In this document: piece by piece, positions 1 through 5,266 of the stretch
Layout of the letters: the number at the start of each line of letters is the position of its first letter
Numbering within the stretch: position 1 is the stretch's first letter
Notes under the pieces: model-generated
Told to the model about the DNA's origin: nothing
Database searches by the model: none
Seen by the model: the letters and a program-made list of their open reading frames with translations, nothing else
From: Bacteroidales bacterium UBA1725
Lineage (GTDB): Bacteria > Bacteroidota > Bacteroidia > Bacteroidales > UBA932
Reading direction: 5' to 3'
NCBI GenBank assembly: GCA_002315815.1
Contig: DCIN01000079.1
Span: 1 to 5,266, forward strand
Length of the DNA stretch: 5,266 nt
Position numbers and translations under genes: made by a program

Positions 1-37
1 TGTCATAGTCACAATGCGAATATCGCTGCTTATGACA
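1..37. repeat. Imperfect inverted repeat at window edge
   Basis: Arms TGTCATA (1-7) and TATGACA (31-37) are perfectly complementary. Inside them a shorter stem GCGA/TCGC (16-19 and 23-26) closes a 3-base loop. No U-tract follows on either strand, so it is not a convincing terminator, and the window edge prevents seeing whether it belongs to a larger element. The rest of 1-191 holds no gene that I can support. Confidence 0.3.
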
Positions 38-191
38 AACATACAAAACATTTCTCTCAAATTAAAGATTTAGATGTTACAAACTACTAGTTGGACAGTG
101 ACAGGTATCGCAACGAATATCACAACTGAGTTAATCTCACAAGCTTCTCTGAAATGAGATCGATGTTTGCGCTAAAAAAAGGATACAATGT

Positions 192-225
192 AAAAATGTG
201 CAGCCAATCTCGGGACCGACTGCAC
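192..225 (-). terminator. Rho-independent terminator of the five-gene cluster
   Basis: Read on the minus strand, a GTGCAG/CTGCAC stem (arms 220-225 and 198-203) encloses a 16-base loop region that can itself pair as TCGG/CCGA. It is followed at once by ATTTTTA (191-197). It lies about 26 bases past the stop codon of the last gene, in the right orientation to end the minus-strand transcript. The stem is short and the U-tract is only five long, so termination may be partial. Confidence 0.65.
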
Positions 226-251
226 GCACAGAATACAATAATCAGCCAAAC

Positions 252-1361
252 TTAACCCTGTTGTCCGGGACAGGCGGATATGATTTCTTCAAGTGAAAGG
301 CTGAACAACTTGTTCGCCTTATCCAGCCGTGTCATCAGCAGACTGTCACCGGCAATCTCGCAAGAAAGATAATACCCATCGAGCAGGAAATTGCCAAGAA
401 CGTTACCATCCCAGTCGAACACCATCAATTTTACATTTCCTCGTGAACGAAGATTGACAGTCGAATCAGTTCCATCGAATATTGCATATATTCTATTCTC
501 ATCCGAGCAGGTAGAGATAAAGCAGTCATACGGATGTAAAAGACTGAGTCTCATCTCTCTACCGAAACGTATTCCACGAACGTCCCCAGTGTTGGCAGCC
601 AGAAAATTAATTTGTGGAGCCAGAAAATTTGCAAAGCACAACTGGCAGGTCTGCTTGTTCGAGGTGGATGAACAGTATAGGGTTTGTTGTACATAACCTA
701 TCATTCCAGGCTTTTGATCATATGGGACATTTCCGAAACAATGGAATTCATCTATGCAGCTACTGTCCGACAAATCGAAAACCATAAAATGAGGAGAACC
801 ATCCAGGTTGGTAGTTTTACTATTCATCATAGTATTGAAGCACACTAACTTATCCTGAAAAACCGAAAAAAAGAGTGGTGACAAGGTGGTCGAATGTTCC
901 AGGTCCAAAGTTTCATCGATTATGGTAGTCTTCCTGCGGATACTTTCTGTCAGGTTGAGCTTGTAGCATTTAGACTTTACACTGTCTCCTATATATGCAT
1001 ACTCTCCATCGATTTCGATAAAAGGGGGGGGTGATATCATTTCCCCCTCAGCTCTACCACGCCTTCCCACTCTGACCAGAGTATCAGCTGAATTAATGTT
1101 TACCAAAGAAAAAAAACAGTGATCCTGCGATGATGGGTCGTATGCAACTATCACTGAATCTCTAAAAACGCGGTATTTTCTGCAAGGATAATCAAGTTCC
1201 GAAAAGAGAACAGGTGTCAATTCCCCAGTAATCTCTGGCATCTTGACGACAGTCACAGGATACTTAAACACACTCTTTTCGTCAATCTCAGTTCCACAGC
1301 CACAAAATAAGAGCAATAAGGATACCGCCGCCTTTACTTTTGAAAAACACGCTGAACTCAT
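252..1361 (-). CDS. 6-bladed beta-propeller lipoprotein (copy 2)
   Basis: A 369-residue predicted lipoprotein. Residues 8-19 form a hydrophobic signal segment ending in a lipobox-like F-C-G-C, with Cys22 the likely lipidated residue. Residues 93-107 carry D-T-L-V-R-V-G-R-R-G-R-A-E-G-E, like the glycine-rich first-blade motif of Bacteroidetes 6-bladed propeller proteins (TolB-like, PF15869/PF17170-type families, from memory). It is clearly paralogous to the protein at 1759-2835: both share N-I-N-S-x-D-T-L-V-R, x-x-S-K-x-Y-x-[IL]-x-[IL]-[ST]-E-S-I-R, and an F-D-L/I-D-E stretch. Unusually for an exported protein it has about 13 cysteines after the lipid Cys, including a CxxC at 239-242. A C8 homopolymer encodes Pro111-113. 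It is the last gene of the cluster, 63 nt after the NVEALA-type gene, with a terminator behind it. The ligand is unknown; sensing or binding of the partner peptide is speculation. Confidence 0.85.
   Translation of the reverse strand: MSSACFSKVKAAVSLLLLFCGCGTEIDEKSVFKYPVTVVKMPEITGELTPVLFSELDYPCRKYRVFRDSVIVAYDPSSQDHCFFSLVNINSADTLVRVGRRGRAEGEMISPPPFIEIDGEYAYIGDSVKSKCYKLNLTESIRRKTTIIDETLDLEHSTTLSPLFFSVFQDKLVCFNTMMNSKTTNLDGSPHFMVFDLSDSSCIDEFHCFGNVPYDQKPGMIGYVQQTLYCSSTSNKQTCQLCFANFLAPQINFLAANTGDVRGIRFGREMRLSLLHPYDCFISTCSDENRIYAIFDGTDSTVNLRSRGNVKLMVFDWDGNVLGNFLLDGYYLSCEIAGDSLLMTRLDKANKLFSLSLEEIISACPGQQG
1024..1031. repeat. Eight-base G/C homopolymer inside a coding region
   Basis: Eight consecutive G on the plus strand read as C8 in the propeller lipoprotein gene, covering codons CCC CCC CC(T) for Pro111-113, directly after the conserved glycine-rich motif. 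The reading frame is intact in this sequence. Homopolymers of this length can slip in replication and change frame, but a single tract of eight is only a candidate for phase variation. Confidence 0.5.
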
Positions 1362-1424
1362 AGATACGATTGATGATTAATGATTTAAATAATCTTTTTC
1401 CAAAGAACGATGGACAGAGTTCTA

Positions 1425-1757
1425 TTACCACCAAGTCACTGGATACGGCCACCACCAATTATCCACTGAAAATACACATTCATATTGACTATATGGAGGG
1501 CCACATTCTCCCCATTCGCGTATACAATCGGAAATAGTATACGGATCATTGAAATCGCAGAAATTAGCATATTCAAACCAATTGCCCCCGTTTTCTCTAA
1601 TCCAGCAAGGCACGATTGAATAATGATCACCGGAAGCCAGAGCCTCAATATTCTCATCAAGGTACAAAGTATCTTTCCGGCTTATCATACTGAAAAAGAA
1701 TGCAACTGTCAGTATTAACAGAGAAGATGAAATAAAAAATCTTTTTTTGTTTTTCAT
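1425..1757 (-). CDS. NVEALA-type exported cysteine-rich peptide (copy 2)
   Basis: A 110-residue small protein. The start at 1757 is chosen because it gives M-K-N-K-K followed by a hydrophobic export segment (about 7-24) and lies one base after the preceding stop; an in-frame ATG at 1835 would sit inside the propeller gene. The motif N-I-E-A-L-A at 36-41, followed by S-G-D, matches the NVEALA family signature with Ile for Val. Five cysteines follow at 51, 67, 78, 85 and 94. Cys51 and Cys67 fall at the same positions as in the copy at 2820-3119, and C-x-F-S-V near the end is also shared. Here the chain continues into a tail W-W-W-P-Y-P-V-T-W-W, with five Trp in the last ten residues. NVEALA proteins have no established biochemical function known to me. 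Location outside the inner membrane is inferred. Confidence 0.8.
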   Translation of the reverse strand: MKNKKRFFISSSLLILTVAFFFSMISRKDTLYLDENIEALASGDHYSIVPCWIRENGGNWFEYANFCDFNDPYTISDCIREWGECGPPYSQYECVFSVDNWWWPYPVTWW

Positions 1758-1758
1758 A

Positions 1759-2835
1759 TTAATTAACAGATTTAAAATCAACGGTATACAGATAGTTATC
1801 GGAAGGTTTTGACAAGTAAAATCTACCGTGCTCACACTCTAAGGAATCATATATATCATCCAATTCATAGCATTGTTCGATTTTGCCGGACAAGTCCATC
1901 TTGAGTATTTTTGAATGAATCTCTGACGAGAAACCATCATATAACTTGTTGGATAAAGAAACGCCCGAATAAAGCAGATAAATACTTCCGTCGGAATATT
2001 CAGCACCAGAAAAGTAATTTATACCTTTCATCTGGTCGAATTCAGGTACCTTGTCAATCTTCACTCCAGTTATTGTTCCACTCTCGTAATCCAAGAAAGC
2101 AACTGCCGGAAAGAAATAGAAAGCAAGGCAAAGACAATGTCTCTCCGGAATCAGGCAATCATCGGAACGAAACAGAATACCAAGAGAAAGAGGAGACTTT
2201 TTCTTTAGTTTGACCGATACGTCTCCACCTATTCCGTATTCATCAATTAGGCTTCCGTCATTCAAATCGAACAGAGAAAAGCCGGGTATCCCATCATAAA
2301 AACGTTTATAAATGTTGAATTTGGCATCGTAGCAAAGCAATGAATCTTTTCCGACCATTCTGGTGTTGTAAAAAATAGGTGAATCTGTCTGAAGAACAAC
2401 GTCCCTGTCAAATATGGTTTGTCCATTACGGATACTTTCCGAAATGTCAATTTGATAAAACTTGGACCTGGCCGGTTCAACTACGCCTGCAATTCCGTCA
2501 ACAATGTCGTAATATGAACTGAGAGCCATAGTCTCTCCTCCACCTCTCCCCAAGCGGCACAAGCGTACAAGAGTATCACCGGAATTAATGTTACAAACAG
2601 TAAAATTATAATCTCCAATCCCTGCATAGATAACAATTGCTGAGTCACTTATTTGGAAATCCGCAAGTGGATTATCAAATTCCAAAACCTTTACAGGAAT
2701 AACCGGAAACGATTGATCAGGAATTGCCGTGGAGGATGACAATGGAAAACTCAAATACTTGTCTTCGAATGAAGAGCAGGAAAAAACACCCAGAACAAGA
2801 ACAAGAAATGCAATTTTGTTCACTTTTTGACGCAT
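1759..2835 (-). CDS. 6-bladed beta-propeller lipoprotein (copy 1)
   Basis: A 358-residue predicted lipoprotein. M-R-Q-K-V-N-K is followed by a hydrophobic stretch (8-19) and a lipobox V-F-S-C with Cys20 as the lipid site. Residues 87-101 hold D-T-L-V-R-L-C-R-L-G-R-G-G-G-E, equivalent to the glycine-rich motif of the paralogue at 252-1361, and the similarity continues through most of the length. Repeated beta-strand-like stretches fit a TolB-like 6-bladed propeller. About eight cysteines follow the lipid Cys, including C-L-C at 234-236, close to the CxxC of copy 2. The start codon lies inside the end of the upstream NVEALA-type gene (16-bp overlap, different frame), suggesting translational coupling, and only one base separates its stop from the next gene. 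Role unknown; pairing with NVEALA peptides is a recurrent Bacteroidales arrangement. Confidence 0.88.
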   Translation of the reverse strand: MRQKVNKIAFLVLVLGVFSCSSFEDKYLSFPLSSSTAIPDQSFPVIPVKVLEFDNPLADFQISDSAIVIYAGIGDYNFTVCNINSGDTLVRLCRLGRGGGETMALSSYYDIVDGIAGVVEPARSKFYQIDISESIRNGQTIFDRDVVLQTDSPIFYNTRMVGKDSLLCYDAKFNIYKRFYDGIPGFSLFDLNDGSLIDEYGIGGDVSVKLKKKSPLSLGILFRSDDCLIPERHCLCLAFYFFPAVAFLDYESGTITGVKIDKVPEFDQMKGINYFSGAEYSDGSIYLLYSGVSLSNKLYDGFSSEIHSKILKMDLSGKIEQCYELDDIYDSLECEHGRFYLSKPSDNYLYTVDFKSVN

Positions 2836-3119
2836 ACGGAAAATTCACAAGTTGGAGTCAAATGCTGAATCTCATTCATACAATCAAAATAATCTTGGTG
2901 ATCAACTGTACTAGGATGACAATAAATGCCCCACTCTCTATTATTCGAAAAAAGCATACCGATTCTACAATCTTTTAGGGAATAATCTCCTTTAGCAAGA
3001 GCTTCAATGTTCTGATTCAAAAAAAAGGTTCGGTTGGAATCATAATTGGATTTCAGCAACAGACCTGCCGTAAGCAATACTATTGCTGAAACGGCTGAAA
3101 TTAAGATTTTATTCTTCAT
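2820..3119 (-). CDS. NVEALA-type exported cysteine-rich peptide (copy 1)
   Basis: A 99-residue small protein with M-K-N-K then a hydrophobic export/anchor segment (about 5-22), a polar linker, and N-I-E-A-L-A-K-G-D at 37-45, the NVEALA family signature with Ile for Val. Cysteines follow at 51, 67, 80, 91 and 96. The first four correspond to those of the copy at 1425-1757; the fifth lies in C-E-F-S-V-C, where the other copy has Asp. It starts 11 nt after the thioredoxin-like gene and ends inside the next gene, so it is probably co-transcribed with both. The layout (export segment, conserved short motif, Cys-rich C-terminus) recalls a processed secreted peptide, but no cleavage site can be proven from sequence. 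Function is unknown. Confidence 0.82.
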   Translation of the reverse strand: MKNKILISAVSAIVLLTAGLLLKSNYDSNRTFFLNQNIEALAKGDYSLKDCRIGMLFSNNREWGIYCHPSTVDHQDYFDCMNEIQHLTPTCEFSVCVKK

Positions 3120-3130
3120 AATAACTATAT

Positions 3131-3718
3131 TTATTGGGTTGTCGTATCCAAATAACTGTCAAGCAATTCATTGACCTTCGCGTTCCAACCAGGGTCACCC
3201 ACGAACACCGGTCTCCCCTCCACGTCCACGAACACCGAATGAAGCCTGTAATCGGAGGGTATCTGAGGATTCTCCTCAAGATAAGTATTTTTCTCGTCCA
3301 CATACACCGGTATCCCGAAATTGAAATCCGCTATCACTCTTGACAACGGTATTCCTTCTATATCCTTGGAATACACCAACAGCATCAGCGCAAAGCGGCC
3401 GCTCTCCTTCGACTTGATGTACAGCGAATCATAATGCAACTTGAACTTCGACACACGGCACATCGTGCAATCCGTCGAGTCCACATAGATTATCATCTTC
3501 GGGACAGTCCTCAGTGAATCATCCATAGGCTTCACCTCCCCGTCAAGGGCCACGCTCAACTCCTGCGGAAGCACTATCCTGCTATCCATTATCCTATTGA
3601 CTTCACGGCGAAGGCGTATTTGCTCACAACTTGACAGAACAGTCACCGCAAGTATAAACACCAGAAGTATCGGCAGCAACGTCGGCAACAGAACTGGCGA
3701 TATTCTAATTCGTCTCAT
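3131..3718 (-). CDS. Membrane-anchored or lipoprotein thioredoxin-fold protein
   Basis: 195 residues from the chosen start M-R-R-I-R at 3718, which places the basic residues directly before a long hydrophobic segment (8-30). The frame stays open to an ATG at 3817, but that would put a non-hydrophobic leader before the signal and run coding sequence through a strong hairpin. The hydrophobic segment ends L-S-S-C, a plausible lipobox with Cys31 lipidated; a simple membrane anchor is the alternative. Residues 73-88 read like a thioredoxin first strand and active site, I-I-Y-V-D-S-T-D-C-T-M-C, with the CxxC at 84-87. Later I-P-S-D-Y-R-L-H-S-V-F-V-D-x-x-G-R-P-V fits the typical TlpA/thioredoxin back half. 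It is the first gene of the cluster, 11 nt before the NVEALA-type gene. Likely extracytoplasmic thiol-disulfide activity; the substrate is unknown. Confidence 0.75.
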   Translation of the reverse strand: MRRIRISPVLLPTLLPILLVFILAVTVLSSCEQIRLRREVNRIMDSRIVLPQELSVALDGEVKPMDDSLRTVPKMIIYVDSTDCTMCRVSKFKLHYDSLYIKSKESGRFALMLLVYSKDIEGIPLSRVIADFNFGIPVYVDEKNTYLEENPQIPSDYRLHSVFVDVEGRPVFVGDPGWNAKVNELLDSYLDTTTQ

Positions 3719-3782
3719 ATCAGTTTTGTGACCCATAAAAGCTTTGAAGCTCATAAGTGTATTGAACTCATAGACTTGGATT

Positions 3783-3813
3783 AATTCTCCGGGCACTTCG
3801 CTTACGGAGAATT
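3783..3813. repeat. Perfect 9-bp inverted repeat in the cluster's leader
   Basis: AATTCTCCG (3783-3791) and CGGAGAATT (3805-3813) are perfect reverse complements around a 13-base loop. The hairpin ends about 65 bases before the thioredoxin-like gene and would lie in the 5' leader of the transcript if the promoter is further upstream. No U-run follows it on the minus strand, so it is not a simple terminator. It could be a regulatory leader structure, an mRNA stabiliser or an operator. Confidence 0.55.
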
Positions 3814-3865
3814 GCAACTATCGGCGAAGATAAAAAAAAAGAAATCTCCAAATTTTTCTCAATAG

Positions 3866-3900
3866 AATGAACAATCTGTAGTAAATGACTGTGCTGTCAA
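3866..3900 (-). promoter_or_regulatory. Weak promoter candidate for the five-gene cluster
   Basis: On the minus strand TTGACA (3900-3895) is followed 20 bases from its first base by TACAGATTG (3880-3872). This roughly has the spacing of the Bacteroidota TTTG / TAnnTTTG promoter, but the -7 element departs from consensus. It would give a leader of about 150 nt containing the T9 tract (3840-3832) and the 9-bp hairpin. No better match was found by eye between 3719 and 3930. Confidence 0.22.
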
Positions 3901-4241
3901 GTGCAAAACAGGCCATTTTGTACGCGAGAGCTATGGAGTGAACCAACTCAAAGATTCAGCCACCACAACGAAATTCCAGTCAGACCACAAGGAGATTGAA
4001 GAGATTGAGCAGCCTGAGGTCGAAGGCCCGTCGGTGGATGGACGAATACACCGGGTAGATGTCATCTGACTTCGACGAGAGCGAAAAGAACCTTCGGACT
4101 GCGTTTGGTACCGCTGGAGACCCTGAGCGGTACGGAAGGCCCAGCGAAGAGCGTTTGGTACCGCAAGCAGTATCGGCTTTGACGTGATTGACGATGATAT
4201 ACTGCGGCATCTGGTCATCGCCGGAGTCTGCCAGCTCCTAT
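3901..4241. other. Interval without a convincing gene, repeat-bearing
   Basis: This stretch follows the radical SAM stop codon. It is much GC-richer than the cluster (4021-4080 is 34 of 60 G+C by hand count) and is open in several frames on both strands, as GC-rich DNA often is. The most protein-like reading on the minus strand is 4210-3980 (76 residues, M-P-Q-Y-I-I-V-N-H-V...), starting 31 nt after the radical SAM gene. An equally protein-like plus-strand stretch ends near 4259 (G-F-D-V-I-D-D-D-I-L-R-H-L). Neither has a signal peptide, lipobox or recognisable domain, and the repeats at 4101-4164 fall in different frames, so I call neither a gene. Gene decay, a small hypothetical gene or an untranslated structured RNA all remain possible. 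Confidence 0.4.
4101..4164. repeat. 14-bp direct repeat with embedded inverted copy
   Basis: GCGTTTGGTACCGC occurs perfectly at 4101-4114 and 4151-4164, a 50-base period. Between them AGCGGTAC (4126-4133) is the perfect reverse complement of GTACCGCT (4108-4115), giving an 8-bp stem with a 10-base loop. The core GTACCGC is therefore present as direct, inverted, direct. The 50-base period is not a multiple of three, so a duplication here would shift any reading frame. Confidence 0.6.
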
Positions 4242-5266
4242 TTACCGTTTTTGTTTGAGCTTCAGTAAATTACATTGAATCAGCCGGCCATCGTCATCCC
4301 GAAGGTGAAGGCCATTGCCGTGGCAATACTTCCAGTATCTGCAATCGGAACATTCTCCGGTACGCATCCACTCGCGGTCGCGCATATTTGTGAATCTGTT
4401 CTCCCACACTTCCACGAAATCGTCATTGTAGATGTTTCCCTGATCATAATTGGCCCTGATACTGGTGCAGGCAGATATTGAACCATCGATGCGGACACCT
4501 GCAACACTGATACCAGCCTGACAGGTGAACAGATTGTCACGGACCTTGCCCTCGTATGGTCCAAGAAAGCCTTCGCAGGCATAGCTTACGTGAATCCTGC
4601 CCTCCCTACGGGTAGCAACGATGAAATCCATCAGCTGCCTGTACTGCATACTGTCAATCTGAAGCTCAGGATTTGTGGCAGCACGGCCAACGGGAAAGAC
4701 TGTAAAAATGCGCCACCTCTTAAGACCGAGACTGATGAGGTATTCCTTGAATTCGTCAAGCTGTGTGAAGTTGCGCTGATTTACGCAAGTCACGACATCA
4801 AACGCACAAGATGGTTCTTTCGCAAGACGTTCTATTGCAAGCGAGGCATTTCTGAACGATCCGCTTACCCCGCGCATCCATTCGTGTTCCTTCTCAAGTC
4901 CGTCCAGGCTGATGGTTGCGGCTCGCATACCGGCACCCAGAAGTTCGTCAATTTTCCTTTCGGTCATCAGCATACCGTTTGACACCATACCCCAAGGGAA
5001 TTCCAAATCATACATCTTTCGGCCACACCGGGCTATGTCCTGTCTCATAAGTGGCTCGCCTCCAGTAACTACAATAGTGATATGGTGGGAGTTGTATGAT
5101 TCCTTTACACGGCGAAGCACCCTCTCGAAATCTTGGAACGGCATATCAGGGTGCAGGGCTGAGACCTTGCAATCACTTCCGCAGTGCAGGCATTTCATAT
5201 TGCAGCGCAGTGTACATTCCCAAAAGAGCTGCCTCATAGGATGCTGCTTTGCCTGCTCCTCAACCA
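4242..5266 (-). CDS. Radical SAM/SPASM enzyme, rSAM/lipoprotein-type (5'-partial)
   Basis: The frame is open to the window edge (V-E-E-Q-A-K-Q-H-P precedes the first Met at 5237), and relatives begin further upstream, so the N-terminus is probably missing. Numbering from that Met, the [4Fe-4S] radical SAM motif is C12-x3-C16-x2-C19 within W-E-C-T-L-R-C-N-M-K-C-L-H-C-G-S-D-C. T-G-G-E-P at 58-62 is the SAM-binding strand. The SPASM-like C-terminus has C239, C257 after G-x4, then C296-x2-C299-x5-C305 and C322 for auxiliary clusters; C-H-G-N-G replaces the usual C-x3-C. The sequence strongly resembles the Bacteroidetes 'rSAM/lipoprotein system' enzymes (TIGR04133, from memory), whose usual partner is a lipoprotein family not found in this window. 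Such enzymes are presumed to modify a peptide or protein; the reaction is unknown. The stop lies about 520 nt before the five-gene cluster. Confidence 0.85.
   Translation of the reverse strand, partial: VEEQAKQHPMRQLFWECTLRCNMKCLHCGSDCKVSALHPDMPFQDFERVLRRVKESYNSHHITIVVTGGEPLMRQDIARCGRKMYDLEFPWGMVSNGMLMTERKIDELLGAGMRAATISLDGLEKEHEWMRGVSGSFRNASLAIERLAKEPSCAFDVVTCVNQRNFTQLDEFKEYLISLGLKRWRIFTVFPVGRAATNPELQIDSMQYRQLMDFIVATRREGRIHVSYACEGFLGPYEGKVRDNLFTCQAGISVAGVRIDGSISACTSIRANYDQGNIYNDDFVEVWENRFTNMRDREWMRTGECSDCRYWKYCHGNGLHLRDDDGRLIQCNLLKLKQKR

Noticed and set aside
1..251. CRISPR array or tRNA at the left end
   Set aside because: No regularly spaced repeats and no cloverleaf-compatible stems were found; only an isolated inverted repeat and the terminator are visible.
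1362..1424. Possible separate promoter before the second propeller gene
   Set aside because: A TTTG is present about 21 bases before TAATCATC, but the downstream element lacks the TTTG half of the Bacteroidota -7 consensus, and the AT-rich spacer gives many such partial matches.
3719..3817. Longer N-terminus for the thioredoxin-like protein starting at 3817
   Set aside because: It would place about 33 polar residues before the signal segment and would translate through the 9-bp hairpin. The start at 3718 gives a normal signal/lipoprotein N-terminus.
3904..3920. Near-palindrome CAAAA-CAGGCCA-TTTTG as a terminator for the radical SAM transcript
   Set aside because: The stem is only five A/T-rich pairs with a seven-base loop and no following U-run on the minus strand.
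3931..4218. Minus-strand open frame of 95 residues just after the radical SAM gene
   Set aside because: Composition is dominated by Ser, Arg and Thr, with no domain, signal or lipobox. It overlaps a more protein-like frame (4210-3980) and the repeats, and GC-rich DNA gives long open frames by chance.
4590..4982. Plus-strand open frame of 130 residues
   Set aside because: It lies wholly antisense within the radical SAM gene, whose motifs are intact, and has no recognisable features.

Overview
The window looks like chromosomal DNA of a Bacteroidales member (Bacteroides/Prevotella type). The support is: lipoproteins predicted to be 6-bladed beta-propellers, paired with small NVEALA-type exported peptides, a combination characteristic of that order; a radical SAM/SPASM enzyme resembling the Bacteroidetes 'rSAM/lipoprotein system' family; and no clear Shine-Dalgarno sequences before the genes. 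Species cannot be named from the sequence alone. All convincing genes are on the minus strand, so transcription runs from high to low coordinates.

Layout in transcription order. (1) 5266-4242: radical SAM/SPASM enzyme, 5' end cut by the window edge. (2) 4241-3719: about 520 bases without a convincing gene. The part next to the radical SAM gene is GC-richer and carries a 14-bp perfect direct repeat and an 8-bp inverted repeat. The part next to the following gene is AT-rich, with a weak promoter candidate, a T9 tract and a 9-bp perfect hairpin. (3) 3718-252: a compact five-gene cluster, probably one operon: membrane-anchored thioredoxin-fold protein, NVEALA-type peptide 1, propeller lipoprotein 1, NVEALA-type peptide 2, propeller lipoprotein 2. 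Junctions are 11 nt, a 16-bp overlap, 1 nt and 63 nt. (4) 251-1: a probable rho-independent terminator at 192-225, then untranslated sequence up to the edge.

Working model (inference): the peptide/propeller pair is a two-gene module that has been duplicated and has diverged. Each peptide has a hydrophobic export segment, an N-I-E-A-L-A motif and five cysteines. The propellers are predicted surface or periplasmic lipoproteins, themselves cysteine-rich. The first gene encodes an exported CxxC thioredoxin-fold protein, which makes thiol-disulfide chemistry on the peptides or propellers an attractive hypothesis. Peptide 2 also ends in an unusual Trp/Pro-rich tail (WWWPYPVTWW). Whether the upstream radical SAM enzyme belongs to the same system is open; its family normally partners with a lipoprotein that is not visible in this window.
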